From assembly GCA_902539895.1 (NCBI GenBank), contig CACBMD010000006.1:1-64000 (forward strand): 64,000 bases of DNA, written 5' to 3'. Under the pieces are notes generated by a model. The model was not told the DNA's origin and did not search any database. It saw only the letters and a program-made list of their open reading frames with translations. Below, piece by piece: positions 33,484 through 44,147 of this stretch. Within the stretch, counting starts at the first letter, position 1, and each line of letters opens with the position of its first letter. The position numbers were made by a program, and so were the translations under genes. Origin of the DNA: an uncultured SAR116 cluster alpha proteobacterium. GTDB taxonomy: Bacteria; Pseudomonadota; Alphaproteobacteria; Puniceispirillales; Marisalimonadaceae.

Positions 33484-34715
33484 TCAATAATCGTTTCGTT
33501 AAATTTTAGTGCATAACCTGCTAAATATAAAGATCCAGTTATTAACAAAGGAATTTTATCGTCGGCTTTTTTAAGTGCATTTTCTAAACTCTTTGAAGTG
33601 TTTGTTTTAAAACCTAAATCATCTAATTTAATTTTTATGTCTAGTGCTGAAAGTGAATTTGTTTGTTCAGGTATTTCGATAGCATAAATTCGATTAATAT
33701 GTTTTTTAAAGATTTTAACAAAATCTTTAACTTCTCTGTTATTTAACATCCCTATAATTAGATTCCATTTACCTAATGCTTCTTTATTTAGATATTTTTC
33801 AAGTACAACAGCACCATCTTGATTATGTGATCCATCTATTATGGTAATATTTTTTCTGAGATTGAAAATTTTACCCTCATTTAATTTTTGGATTCTTCCA
33901 AACCAGGAGGTTCTTGCGAGTCCTTTCTTTACTTTGGGTAATGAAATAGACGGTATAATAAATTTAGCAGCTGTAAATGCTGTTGATGCATTTTCGTATT
34001 GAAAGTCACCAGTTAATCCTAATTTTGTATCTCTAGAAATTTTTTCTATCATAATTACCTTTGAATTTAATTCTTTTGCACTAAATATTAATGTTTTGAG
34101 TGCTTTATCTCTACTTTGTTTAGCAATTATTACAGGAATGTTTTTTCTTAAAATTCCCGCTTTCTCTTTTGCTATTTTTTGAATATTTTTTCCTAAAAAT
34201 TCTTCATGATCAAAGCCAATTTTAGTTATAATGGTAAGCTTTTTATTTTCTATAATATTTGTTGCATCTAACCTTCCACCAAGCCCAGTCTCAAAAATAT
34301 TAATATCAGCAGGATACCGTTTGAAAGCAATAAATGCTGCTGCAGTAGTAATTTCAAAAAATGTTATTGGATTACGATTATTTCTTAGCTCAACCTCTTC
34401 TAATATATTTATTAAATTTTTGTCTGAAATTAATTTTTTCTTTATTCTAATTCGTTCATTAAAATTTATTAAATGTGGAGAAGTATATATATTAACTGAT
34501 AAATTATGAGCTTCTAAAATTTCTTTTAGAAATGCTGCAGTTGAGCCTTTACCATTTGTCCCAGCTATATGAACAACATTGTTTAAATTATTTTGTGGAT
34601 TATGAAATTTATACATTAAAACTTTTAATCTTTTAAGATCGAAATCTATAAGCTTTGGATGTAAATCAAACATCCTTTTTAATGTTAAAGATAATTTGTT
34701 TTCAGTATTACTCAA
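33480..34715 (-). CDS. folC: Folylpolyglutamate/dihydrofolate synthase
   Basis: VVHIAGTNGKGSTAAFLKEIL, YTSPHLINFNERI, ETGLGGRLDATNII. Confidence 0.94.
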   Translation of the reverse strand: MSNTENKLSLTLKRMFDLHPKLIDFDLKRLKVLMYKFHNPQNNLNNVVHIAGTNGKGSTAAFLKEILEAHNLSVNIYTSPHLINFNERIRIKKKLISDKNLINILEEVELRNNRNPITFFEITTAAAFIAFKRYPADINIFETGLGGRLDATNIIENKKLTIITKIGFDHEEFLGKNIQKIAKEKAGILRKNIPVIIAKQSRDKALKTLIFSAKELNSKVIMIEKISRDTKLGLTGDFQYENASTAFTAAKFIIPSISLPKVKKGLARTSWFGRIQKLNEGKIFNLRKNITIIDGSHNQDGAVVLEKYLNKEALGKWNLIIGMLNNREVKDFVKIFKKHINRIYAIEIPEQTNSLSALDIKIKLDDLGFKTNTSKSLENALKKADDKIPLLITGSLYLAGYALKFNETIID

Positions 34716-34737
34716 TTTAAATTAAAAATTAGGAGTG

Positions 34738-35592
34738 CTAATTCAAATAAAAAGTTAGAGATTTTAAAAGTTTGGAAATTTTAGTTTTTTGTTCTGATCT
34801 AGGAACAACAATATCTATCATACCATGAGATTTTAAATATTCAGCTGTTTGAAAATCTTCAGGTAATTTTTCTTTGACAGTTTCCTCAATAACTCTTCTT
34901 CCAGCAAACCCAATAATTGCTCCTGGTTCTGCAATATGGATATCACCAAGCATAGCAAAGCTTGCAGTGACACCACCAGTAGTTGGATTTGCATGTAAAA
35001 CTACATATGGTAGCTTTGCTTTTTTAATTTTGTTAATTGCAATTGTTGATCTTGGCATTTGCATTAGGGAAAATATACCTTCTTGCATTCTTGCGCCTCC
35101 TGAAGATGGGACAACTATAAGAGGACATTTTCTTTTTATAGCTTCTTCAGAGGCTAAAATTAATCCATCTCCTACATATCTACCCATTGATCCTGCCATA
35201 AATGCAAAATCAAAACATGCCAATATTACTGGTGTTTTGTCAATTAATCCAAAGCTAACCAACAAAGCATCATCTAGTTTTGTTTTGCTTTGAGCATCTT
35301 TTATTCTATCACTATATTTTTTTTTATCTCTAAAATTTAGTGGATCTAATTTTGGTTTTGGTATTGGAATATTTTCTATTGAGTCTTTATCAAGAAGAAA
35401 TTCAATTCTTTCTCTTGCTGATAAATGATCATGATAACCACATGTTTTACAGACATTATGATTTGCAGAAAATTCTTTATGAAATATCATTTGAGAACAA
35501 GATTTGCATTTTACCCACAATACTTCTTCTGGTTCTTTTATTTTAACAAAAGCTTTAAATTTTGGTAAAACTGTTTCTTTAATCCAATTCAA
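34738..35592 (-). CDS. accD: Acetyl-CoA carboxylase carboxyltransferase beta subunit
   Basis: N-terminal Cys4 zinc motif (CKSCSQMIF...CKTCGYH), SSGGARMQEGIFSLMQM. Confidence 0.96.
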   Translation of the reverse strand: MNWIKETVLPKFKAFVKIKEPEEVLWVKCKSCSQMIFHKEFSANHNVCKTCGYHDHLSARERIEFLLDKDSIENIPIPKPKLDPLNFRDKKKYSDRIKDAQSKTKLDDALLVSFGLIDKTPVILACFDFAFMAGSMGRYVGDGLILASEEAIKRKCPLIVVPSSGGARMQEGIFSLMQMPRSTIAINKIKKAKLPYVVLHANPTTGGVTASFAMLGDIHIAEPGAIIGFAGRRVIEETVKEKLPEDFQTAEYLKSHGMIDIVVPRSEQKTKISKLLKSLTFYLN

Positions 35593-35637
35593 TTATCTAT
35601 CCTTCTTAAAATGATTATTTAACCAAATAAATAAGGC

Positions 35638-36456
35638 TTAATTATGTTTCAAAGCTTTTGATATTTCTTTAGTAAAGTCTAAACATGTTATTAATTCTTC
35701 ATTGCTTGAATCACAACTATTATCAATACTTTTTTTAATTAAATCAACTACTGCAGATCCAATAACAATACCGTCAGATATGTCTGACATCAAAGTTGCT
35801 TGAGCTGTTGATCGGATACCAAATCCAATAACAATTGGTAAGTCTGTAACCTGTTTTATCTTTTTGATATTATCTTCTACGTTTTTAACATTAGGGGCTT
35901 GGGTGCCTGTTATGCCAGTTATTGAAACATAATACACAAATCCAGTAGCATTTAATAAAATCTTTTTAAGTCTTTTTTCATCTGTGGTAGGTGTTACTAA
36001 TCTTATCATAGAAAGGTCATTCTTTTCAGCTTCGAAATAGAACTCATCATCTTCTTCGGGAGGCAAGTCTACAATGATAAGTGCATCTACACCGAGATCT
36101 ATACATTTTTTAATAAATTTTTCTTTCCCAAACTTATAAATTGGGTTGTAATATCCCATCAAAATAATAGGCGTATGAATATTTTTATCTCTAAAAATTT
36201 TAATTAGTGATAAACATTTTTTTATGTTCATACCTGATTTAAGAGCTCTTTGACTTGATAATTGTATAGATGGTCCATCCGCCATTGGGTCTGAAAACGG
36301 CATGCCAATTTCTATAAAATCTGCACCACTATCAGGTAAATTACTAATGAGTTTCAAAGAGCTTTCAAAATTAGGGTCACCAGCGGTTACAAAAATTCCC
36401 AAGGCTTTTTTGTTTTCTTTATTTAATTTAACAAAAGTTTTTTTTATACGATTCAT
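35638..36456 (-). CDS. trpA: Tryptophan synthase alpha chain
   Basis: GIFVTAGDPNFESS, GADFIEIGMPFSDPMADGPSIQ, PIVIGFGIRS. Confidence 0.96.
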   Translation of the reverse strand: MNRIKKTFVKLNKENKKALGIFVTAGDPNFESSLKLISNLPDSGADFIEIGMPFSDPMADGPSIQLSSQRALKSGMNIKKCLSLIKIFRDKNIHTPIILMGYYNPIYKFGKEKFIKKCIDLGVDALIIVDLPPEEDDEFYFEAEKNDLSMIRLVTPTTDEKRLKKILLNATGFVYYVSITGITGTQAPNVKNVEDNIKKIKQVTDLPIVIGFGIRSTAQATLMSDISDGIVIGSAVVDLIKKSIDNSCDSSNEELITCLDFTKEISKALKHN

Positions 36457-36464
36457 ATTTTACA

Positions 36465-37682
36465 TTAACTATCATTTTTCATTATTAATGGTAACACAGC
36501 TGATAAATCTTTGTCTCCCCTGCCACACATATTCATAATTATGATTTGTCCTTTTCTTTCAGAAGCAAGTTTTCCTGTAATATGTAGTGCATGAGCAGGT
36601 TCAAGAGCTGGTATTATACCCTCTAACCTACTACATAGCTTAAAAGCAGCTAAACTCTGTTCATCTGTAGTTGATAAATATTTAATTCTACCAATATCAT
36701 GAAGCCACGAATGTTCTGGCCCTATACCAGGATAATCCAAACCTGCAGATATTGAATGCGCATCAATTATTTGACCATCATCATTTTGAAGTAAATAAGT
36801 TCTATTTCCATGAAGCACTCCTGGTGAACCAGCAGTAAGAGATGCAGCGTGCAAATTAGAATTCAGTCCTTTACCTGCGGCCTCAACACCAAATATTTCA
36901 ACCTCTTCATCGTCAAGGAAAGGATGAAACAAACCCAGTGCATTTGATCCTCCCCCGATGCATGCAACAAGGGCATTTGGAAGTTGATTTTCTTTTTCTA
37001 AAATTTGCTTTCTTGCCTCTTCACCTATTATTGATTGAAAATCTCTGACCATTTTAGGATATGGGTGTGGTCCAGCTGCTGTTCCAATGATATAAAAATG
37101 AGTATTTGCATTACTTACCCAGAACCTTAAAGCATCATTCATCGCATCCTTTAATGTACCCGTACCAGAGGTCACAGGATTAATCTTTGCGCCTAATAGT
37201 TGCATTCTTTGCACATTTGGTTTTTGACGCTCAATATCTTTTGCACCCATAAAGACTTCGCACTCAAAACCAAAAAGAGCACATGCAGTCGCAGTAGCAA
37301 CTCCATGTTGACCTGCCCCAGTTTCAGCAATAATTTTATTTTTACCCATATTTTTTGCTAATAATATTTGACCTATAACATTATTAATTTTATGAGCCCC
37401 AGTGTGATTGAGTTCATCTCTTTTTAAATAAATTTTAGCTCCACCAAAATGTTCAGTAAGTCTTTCAGCAAAATATAATGGACTAGGTCTTCCAATATAA
37501 TCTCTTCTATACATATCTAATTCATTAATGAAAGACTGATCCTTCATTGCCTTATCATATGCATTTTCAACATCCAAAATTAGTGGCATCAGAGTTTCAG
37601 CCACAAATCTTCCACCATGAATACCAAATTTACCGTAAGCATCTGGACCAGTTTTTAAGCTATTTAAATTAATTTTCGTCAT
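36465..37682 (-). CDS. trpB: Tryptophan synthase beta chain
   Basis: [51 protein letters not shown]. Confidence 0.98.
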   Translation of the reverse strand: MTKINLNSLKTGPDAYGKFGIHGGRFVAETLMPLILDVENAYDKAMKDQSFINELDMYRRDYIGRPSPLYFAERLTEHFGGAKIYLKRDELNHTGAHKINNVIGQILLAKNMGKNKIIAETGAGQHGVATATACALFGFECEVFMGAKDIERQKPNVQRMQLLGAKINPVTSGTGTLKDAMNDALRFWVSNANTHFYIIGTAAGPHPYPKMVRDFQSIIGEEARKQILEKENQLPNALVACIGGGSNALGLFHPFLDDEEVEIFGVEAAGKGLNSNLHAASLTAGSPGVLHGNRTYLLQNDDGQIIDAHSISAGLDYPGIGPEHSWLHDIGRIKYLSTTDEQSLAAFKLCSRLEGIIPALEPAHALHITGKLASERKGQIIIMNMCGRGDKDLSAVLPLIMKNDS

Positions 37683-37692
37683 AAGTAAACCA

Positions 37693-38370
37693 TCATAAAC
37701 TTTTACATTTAATTACAAAATCTTTAATTAGTTCAGGATCTTTTAAACCTTTCCTAATTTCTAGACCCGAAGAAATATCTATTGCAGGTGCTTTAGTAAT
37801 ATCAATGGCATTTTCTATATTTTCTATGTTTAAACCTCCTGCAAGCATCCATTTTTTTTTGGATTTGAAGTCCCTAAGAATATCCCAGTCAAATTTTTTC
37901 CCATTACCACCTGGCAAATCTTCAGATGGAGCGTCGAGTAACAAGATATCACAAATATCCTCAAATTCTTTATTTTTTCTTAATAGATCAATTTTATTAC
38001 TAACATTGATGCCCTTTATTAGAGGAATATTTATTTTGTGTTTAATGTCAAGACATCTCCTTGAATTTTCATTTCCATGAAGTTGTATATAATCAGGATT
38101 AATAATTTTTTTAATCTCATTTAAAAAATCATCATTAGGGTCAACAGTTAGGGCTACTATTTTAGTTGTTTCATTTCTTGATTTAATTAATTCTCTAGAT
38201 AGGTTAATTGAGATGTTTCGTGGTGAATTTGGATAAAAAACTAGTCCTACATAATCAACTTTGCATTTAAGTGCTGTATTCATTGATATTTCATCATTTA
38301 TACCACACACTTTGATTTCAAATAGATTATTCATTTTTAAATTAGATATTGGGGGTACAAGAAAATTCAA
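37693..38370 (-). CDS. trpF: Phosphoribosylanthranilate isomerase
   Basis: [57 protein letters not shown]. Confidence 0.94.
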   Translation of the reverse strand: MNFLVPPISNLKMNNLFEIKVCGINDEISMNTALKCKVDYVGLVFYPNSPRNISINLSRELIKSRNETTKIVALTVDPNDDFLNEIKKIINPDYIQLHGNENSRRCLDIKHKINIPLIKGINVSNKIDLLRKNKEFEDICDILLLDAPSEDLPGGNGKKFDWDILRDFKSKKKWMLAGGLNIENIENAIDITKAPAIDISSGLEIRKGLKDPELIKDFVIKCKSL

Positions 38371-38378
38371 GAGTATAA

Positions 38379-38657
38379 TTATTTATTTAAACGATCTTTC
38401 ATGCCTTTACCCATTCTGAAAAAGGGGACATTTTTTTCTGGTACGGCTACAGCGGCACCATTTTTTGGATTTCTAGCAATGCGTGCTTTTCTTTTTTTTA
38501 CATCGAACACGCCAAAACCACGTAATTCAACTCTTTCATTTCTAGAAAGAGCTTTGGTTATAGTATCAAAAAAAACGTTTACAATTTTAGTTGCATCTTT
38601 TTGATAAATGCTTGTGTTTAGGTTGGCAACTTTAAGTATAAGATCCGATTTATTCAA
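38379..38657 (-). CDS. ihfB: Integration host factor beta subunit
   Basis: MNKSDLILKVA...RVELRGFGVFDVKKRKARIARNPKNGAAVAVPEK; adjacent to rpsA. Confidence 0.93.
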   Translation of the reverse strand: MNKSDLILKVANLNTSIYQKDATKIVNVFFDTITKALSRNERVELRGFGVFDVKKRKARIARNPKNGAAVAVPEKNVPFFRMGKGMKDRLNK

Positions 38658-38669
38658 AATAACACCTTT

Positions 38670-40379
38670 TTAAGAAGATTTTTCATCTTTTTTTGCCAGT
38701 GCTGCTCCTAAAATATCACCTAAACTTGCTCCACTGTCAGATGATCCATACTCAGCCATGGCTTTCTTTTCTTCTTCAATTTCTTTAGCCTTGATTGAAA
38801 GAGAAATTTTTTTGGTTTTTTTATCAATATTAGTAACTGTAGCGTCAACTTTATCACCTAGACCATAACGATCTGTCTTTTGATCTGCTCTTTCGCGTGA
38901 TAAATCATTTTTCTTAATAAAGCCTTTTAATTTATCACCAACATTAACCTCTAAACCATTTTCAGTTATTTCAGAAATTGTGCAAGTAACTGTTGATCCT
39001 TTCCTTATGTTGTCAATTTCAGTAGCAGCAATATCTTCTGTAAGTTGTTTAATACCAAGAGAAATTCTTTCTTTTTCAACGTCTATATCTAGTATTTTAG
39101 TTTGAATTTTTGAACCTTTTACATAATTTTTTATAAGCTCATCACCGTTACCATCCCAACTTATATCTGAAAGGTGTACTAGACCATCTATATCCTCTGT
39201 AAGAGCTATAAAAAGACCAAATTCTGTTATATTCCTTATCTCACCTTCAATAATATCACCAACTTTATTTGTGTTTTTATATTTTTCCCAAGGATTCTCT
39301 ACACATTGTTTTATGCCAAGAGAAATCCTTCTTTTTTGAACATCAATCTCCAGTACCATTACCTCAACTTTTTCTGAGGTAGATACAATTTTTCCAGGAT
39401 GGACGTTTTTCTTAGTCCAACTCATTTCTGATACATGAACTAATCCTTCAATACCGTCCTCTAATTCAACGAAAGAGCCATAATCCGTAATATTAGTAAC
39501 AATCCCTGACATTTTTGCACCTACAGGAAATCTTTCAAATACTTTAAGCCAAGGATCCTCAGTAAGTTGTTTTATTCCAAGTGATATTCTCTGTGTTTCG
39601 TCATTGAATTTTATAACTTTTACTTGAACAGATTCGCCCACCTGAAGCGCTTCAGATGGATGATTAATTCTTTTCCATGAAATATCAGTTACATGCAATA
39701 AACCATCAACTCCACCTAAATCGACAAATGCACCGTAATCGGTAATATTTTTTATAACACCTTGCAAAACTTGACCCTCTTGTAAATTTGCAACTAGTTC
39801 AGTTCTAGCTTCAGCTCTACTGTCTTCTAATACCGCTCTTCTTGAAACAACAATATTACCTCTTCTCCTATCCATTTTTAATATTTGAAAGGGTTGAGGT
39901 GTACCCATTAAAACACCAAGATCTTTAATAGGTCGAATATCTACTTGACTTCCAGGTAAAAAAGCTGTTGCACCCTCTAAATCTACAGTAAAACCTCCTT
40001 TGACTTTTCCAAAAATAATACCGTTAACTCTTTGTTGTTTTTCAAGAGCAACCTCAAGATTTACCCAAGCTTCTTCTCTTCTTGCCTTTTCTCTACTTAA
40101 AATTGCTTGACCATTAATATCTTCAAGTCTTTCTATATATACTTCAACTGAGTCTCCAACATTAATCTTCACCTCTTCTTCATTGTTCCCAAATTCTCTT
40201 AAAGGGACACGACCTTCACATTTCAAACCAACATCAATTAAAATCATATCTTTTTCAATAGATATTACCGTTCCAGATACTACTGAACCTTCAATACTTG
40301 TCATTTCTTGAAAGCTTTGGTCTAGTAATTCAGAGAAGCTTTCCTGTGAAGGTTTGGCAGTGGTTTCAGTTTGAGTCAA
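38670..40379 (-). CDS. rpsA: 30S ribosomal protein S1
   Basis: 569 aa with repeated S1 domains (ITDYGAFVDLGGVDGLLHVTDISWKR, ITDYGSFVELEDGIEGLVHVSEMSW). Confidence 0.97.
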   Translation of the reverse strand: MTQTETTAKPSQESFSELLDQSFQEMTSIEGSVVSGTVISIEKDMILIDVGLKCEGRVPLREFGNNEEEVKINVGDSVEVYIERLEDINGQAILSREKARREEAWVNLEVALEKQQRVNGIIFGKVKGGFTVDLEGATAFLPGSQVDIRPIKDLGVLMGTPQPFQILKMDRRRGNIVVSRRAVLEDSRAEARTELVANLQEGQVLQGVIKNITDYGAFVDLGGVDGLLHVTDISWKRINHPSEALQVGESVQVKVIKFNDETQRISLGIKQLTEDPWLKVFERFPVGAKMSGIVTNITDYGSFVELEDGIEGLVHVSEMSWTKKNVHPGKIVSTSEKVEVMVLEIDVQKRRISLGIKQCVENPWEKYKNTNKVGDIIEGEIRNITEFGLFIALTEDIDGLVHLSDISWDGNGDELIKNYVKGSKIQTKILDIDVEKERISLGIKQLTEDIAATEIDNIRKGSTVTCTISEITENGLEVNVGDKLKGFIKKNDLSRERADQKTDRYGLGDKVDATVTNIDKKTKKISLSIKAKEIEEEKKAMAEYGSSDSGASLGDILGAALAKKDEKSS

Positions 40380-40472
40380 TATTTTCTCCTATATAAAGTC
40401 TACAATTTGCATTTTTTTTGTTGTTATAAATATGGAAAGTCAAGAAATCAATTAATATATTTTGATAAAACG

Positions 40473-41126
40473 TCAAATTCCTTCTATTATTTTAGTCACC
40501 TTTAATAGTAATTCATCAGCATTAATAAAACTTGTATCAAACATATGCGCATCATCAGCTGGAACAAGTGGTGATGTTATTCTACTACTATCTAACTTAT
40601 CTCTTTCTTTCATTTCTCTAATTAAAGATTGCAACATACACTTTTCGTCATTTTCATGCAAGAAAGATATGTTTTTTTCTAATAATCTTCTTTTTGCTCT
40701 TATTTCTATGCATGCATCGATAAAAAACTTAAAATCAGCATTTGGAAGAATTTTTGTACCAATATCTCTACCATCAAGGATACAGCCATGAAATTTTGTT
40801 TTGTTATAATCCACAAATTCTTTTTGTTTTGAATTTAAAGTTTCTCTTAATTTAGGGTAAGTTGCAATAATTGATGCTAGTTTTGCGGTTTCTTCTGATC
40901 TTAAATTTTCTTTTTTTAATTCTGTAAAATTTAAATTTCTCGCGATTTCAGAGCTATATTTTTCTAAATTTGTAGAAGTATGTTTTTTTCTTAAAATTAA
41001 TTCATTAGCAACTTTTCTATACAAAAGTCCTGTATCTAAATGAGCAAAACCATATTTTTTAGCTAATTTTTTAGCTAAAGTACCTTTGCCGGATGCAGCG
41101 GTTCCGTCTATTGCAATCTCTATCAT
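40473..41126 (-). CDS. cmk: Cytidylate kinase
   Basis: IAIDGTAASGKGTLAKKLAKKYGFAHLDTGLLYR, LDGRDIGTKILPNADFKFFIDA. Confidence 0.95.
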   Translation of the reverse strand: MIEIAIDGTAASGKGTLAKKLAKKYGFAHLDTGLLYRKVANELILRKKHTSTNLEKYSSEIARNLNFTELKKENLRSEETAKLASIIATYPKLRETLNSKQKEFVDYNKTKFHGCILDGRDIGTKILPNADFKFFIDACIEIRAKRRLLEKNISFLHENDEKCMLQSLIREMKERDKLDSSRITSPLVPADDAHMFDTSFINADELLLKVTKIIEGI

Positions 41127-41167
41127 TTAAGCTATCTTTTTTATATTAAAATATTTTACTTGTATGT

Positions 41168-42496
41168 CTATGTACGTTTCAAATTAGCACCAATTTTATT
41201 CATTATTTCAAAAAATGAAGGAAAAGACGAGTTTATAGTATCAGTATCCAATACTTTTATAGGATTTTCAGTAATTAATCCTAAACATAAAAACGACATA
41301 GCAATCCTATGGTCCAATCTAGATTTAATTGTAACGTTCCCATTTATGGAATTATCTGGTCCTATACCCTTTATAATCATACTATCTTTTTTTTCCTTTG
41401 TTTCAATACCAACTGATCTTAAACCCTCACTCATTGCATTGATTCTGTCAGTCTCTTTAAATCTGAGTTCTTCAATACCTTCCATACTTGTTTCACCAAT
41501 CGCTCTAATAGCAGCAATAGAAAGTATTGGAAATTCATCTATCATAGAAGCAACTCTTGACTTTGGAATTTTAATTCCTTTCAGAACACTATATTTTGCA
41601 GAAATATCTGCAATTGGTTCACCATTTATTTCTCGTCTGTTTGAAAATGAAATATTTGCTCCCATTTCCATGAGGCTTTGATATAAGCCCGTCCTTAAAT
41701 CATTGACACATACATTCACAACTTTAACCTTACTATTTGGAGTTATTACTGAAGCTACTATAGGAAAGGCAGCACTTGACGGATCCGAAGGAATTTGAAT
41801 GTCAAGTGGTTTAAGAGAAGACAAGCCATTTAAGGTAATTTCCCAAGAAGAATTAGGTAATTTTTTTGTAGTAATTATAGCTCCTAAATATTTTAACATT
41901 CTTTCAGTATGATCTCTGGATAAAGTGGGTTCAATAACAGTTGTATTTCCTGTTGAGGATAATCCGGCCAATAGAATACTGGATTTAATTTGAGCTGAAG
42001 CAACTGGAGTATTATATTTAAGTGGTAATGGAATTTTAGAACCTCTAATTTTAATTGGTAAATTGTTATTACTAGGATTGTCAAAAACTGCCCCAGTTTT
42101 TATGAGTGGTGTAATTATTCTTTTCATTGGTCTTTTTGACAGAGACTCATCTCCTAAAATTGTTGCTTCAACATCAGACCCAGCTATTAGTCCCATAAGC
42201 AATCTTGATCCAGTTCCTGAATTACCCATATCTAACCTAAAATCTGAACCAGATAAATTTCCAATTCCACTACCAAGAACTTCCCAAATATTTTTATCCT
42301 TTTTTATTTTTATTCCTAAAGTTTTCAATGCCTCTAATGTTGCAATAACATCATCGCTTTCAAGAAGGTTTTTAATTTTCATTTTACCTGTCACTAATGA
42401 ACCTATTATGAGAGCACGATGAGAAATTGATTTGTCTCCAGGTACACTGATAACACCTGATAAGTTTGATGATTTATTTGAGGAGATAGAATTCAT
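41168..42496 (-). CDS. aroA: 3-phosphoshikimate 1-carboxyvinyltransferase
   Basis: VPGDKSISHRALIIGSL, LDMGNSGTGSRLLMGL, LRFKETDRINAM, DHRIAMSFL. Confidence 0.97.
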   Translation of the reverse strand: MNSISSNKSSNLSGVISVPGDKSISHRALIIGSLVTGKMKIKNLLESDDVIATLEALKTLGIKIKKDKNIWEVLGSGIGNLSGSDFRLDMGNSGTGSRLLMGLIAGSDVEATILGDESLSKRPMKRIITPLIKTGAVFDNPSNNNLPIKIRGSKIPLPLKYNTPVASAQIKSSILLAGLSSTGNTTVIEPTLSRDHTERMLKYLGAIITTKKLPNSSWEITLNGLSSLKPLDIQIPSDPSSAAFPIVASVITPNSKVKVVNVCVNDLRTGLYQSLMEMGANISFSNRREINGEPIADISAKYSVLKGIKIPKSRVASMIDEFPILSIAAIRAIGETSMEGIEELRFKETDRINAMSEGLRSVGIETKEKKDSMIIKGIGPDNSINGNVTIKSRLDHRIAMSFLCLGLITENPIKVLDTDTINSSFPSFFEIMNKIGANLKRT

Positions 42497-42639
42497 CTAT
42501 AAATTATTTCCTGAATTGGTAAAAGCTTAATATATATTTAATTTGGCAAAAGTTAACAAATTTCTTAAAAAAACTTTTGACACATCCAATAATTTAAGTC
42601 TATTCCAATATTAGGAAATATTTACTAAGGAGAAAAGCC

Positions 42640-43032
42640 ATGGCAAAACCAGAATGGGGTATAAAGAGAACCTGTCAAGCCTGTGGAAAAAAATTTTATG
42701 ATCTAAATAAATCTCCTATTATTTGCCCCTCTTGTGGTACTGAATTTGACCCCAACGATCAATTAAAAACAAGAAAAGGGAAGAGTGTTCCTTTAAAGTC
42801 ATCACTTGTAAATGATAATGATTTAACTGAAAATATTGAAAACATTGATGATATTGAGATCGATTCTGATGCAGAAGTTGTAAGTGACGATGATCCATTA
42901 CTTGAAATAAATAAAGATGATCAAAATGCATTGGCTGATGAAGACGATGATATTTCTTTCATTCATGACGATGAAATTACAGAGGATGATAGTAGTATTG
43001 ACGTAGAAATAAATGATGATGACAAGAATTAA
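42640..43032 (+). CDS. TIGR02300/FYDLN family acidic protein
   Basis: GIKRTCQACGKKFYDLNKSPIICPSCG zinc-ribbon-like N-terminus, very acidic C-terminus. Confidence 0.9.
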   Translation: MAKPEWGIKRTCQACGKKFYDLNKSPIICPSCGTEFDPNDQLKTRKGKSVPLKSSLVNDNDLTENIENIDDIEIDSDAEVVSDDDPLLEINKDDQNALADEDDDISFIHDDEITEDDSSIDVEINDDDKN

Positions 43033-43041
43033 AATATTTTT

Positions 43042-43117
43042 GGGGCTATAGCTCAGTTGGGAGAGCGCTACACTGGCAGTGTAGAGGTCAGGGGTTCGAA
43101 CCCCCTTAGCTCCACCA
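43042..43117 (+). tRNA. tRNA-Ala (anticodon GGC), CCA encoded
   Basis: GGGGCTATAGCTCAGTTGGGAGAGCGCTACACTGGCAGTGTAGAGGTCAGGGGTTCGAACCCCCTTAGCTCCACCA. Confidence 0.97.
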
Positions 43118-43183
43118 TTATCTTAGGAGTTTTAAAATTTATTTTTTTCAAACCATTGAATTATTTGAATATGGAATTTAATA

Positions 43184-44122
43184 ATGTCTCTTGTAGCTTT
43201 TTATAGTAACCATAGTAACATAGAGCTACAAAACGAATGGGAAAATAGGTTAAAAGCATATAACCCATATATTAATTTAGTTCCGTTGTTAAGTGATCAA
43301 GCAAAATGTGCTATAACTGCTTTATTGTGGAAAGCACCGCTTGAAAGAGTAAAAAAATTAAAAAATTTGCAGGGTTTAATATCCTTAGGCCAAGGTGTAG
43401 ATCACATACTAAAAGACAATATAATTGATTATGAAATACCCATTGTTAGAATAGTTGATCCTTTTATGGCGAAATCAATGAGTCATTGGGTAATCATGTC
43501 TATCCTCAATTATACTAGGGATACATTTGGTTATTATACGCAGCAAAAAAATAAAATATATAAACCTAGAAAGGAAATCAATTTTACTTCTTTAAAAATT
43601 GCAGTTTATGGTATTGGAGCTATAGGTAGTGTTGTTGCTAAAGACTTGAAACAATTAGGATTTAAAGTTTACGGGTGGAGTAGAACTCAAAAAAAAATTC
43701 CTGGTGTAACTTGCTTTATTGGTAAAGATGGATTTAAGTATCTTCTCGAAACCTGTGATATTCACATTTGTCTGCTCCCATTAACAATCGAAACAAATAA
43801 CATATTTAATAACTCTTCATTTAAAATAATGAAACATGGTTCATGTTTCATAAATGCTGGACGGGGAGAACAAGTAGTGGAAGAACATTTGATTGAAAAT
43901 TGTAAATCAGGTCATATTTCAGCTGCAATACTAGATGTTTACTGTAAGGAACCATTACCAAAAAAGAACAAGTTGTGGGACCAAAAAGAAATCAGAATTT
44001 GGCCACATGTAGCTGCAGAAACTAATCCTGAAACCGCAGCCAAACAAATTGCAGATGCAATAAAACATATTGAAAATGGGAAATTACCACCCAACACAAT
44101 AAAAAGACAACTAGGTTATTAA
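43184..44122 (+). CDS. Glyoxylate/hydroxypyruvate reductase A-like D-2-hydroxyacid dehydrogenase
   Basis: LKIAVYGIGAIGSVVAKDLKQLGFKVYGWSRT, INAGRGEQVVEE, WPHVAAETNPETAA. Confidence 0.85.
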   Translation: MSLVAFYSNHSNIELQNEWENRLKAYNPYINLVPLLSDQAKCAITALLWKAPLERVKKLKNLQGLISLGQGVDHILKDNIIDYEIPIVRIVDPFMAKSMSHWVIMSILNYTRDTFGYYTQQKNKIYKPRKEINFTSLKIAVYGIGAIGSVVAKDLKQLGFKVYGWSRTQKKIPGVTCFIGKDGFKYLLETCDIHICLLPLTIETNNIFNNSSFKIMKHGSCFINAGRGEQVVEEHLIENCKSGHISAAILDVYCKEPLPKKNKLWDQKEIRIWPHVAAETNPETAAKQIADAIKHIENGKLPPNTIKRQLGY

Positions 44123-44147
44123 TGTTTAAAATTTTGGGGAGTTTATT

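Noticed and set aside
34874-35293. 139-aa plus-strand ORF
   Set aside because: Antisense to accD; shadow ORF.
41160-41681. 173-aa plus-strand ORF
   Set aside because: Lies antisense inside aroA, whose motifs are clear; shadow ORF from AT-rich codon bias.
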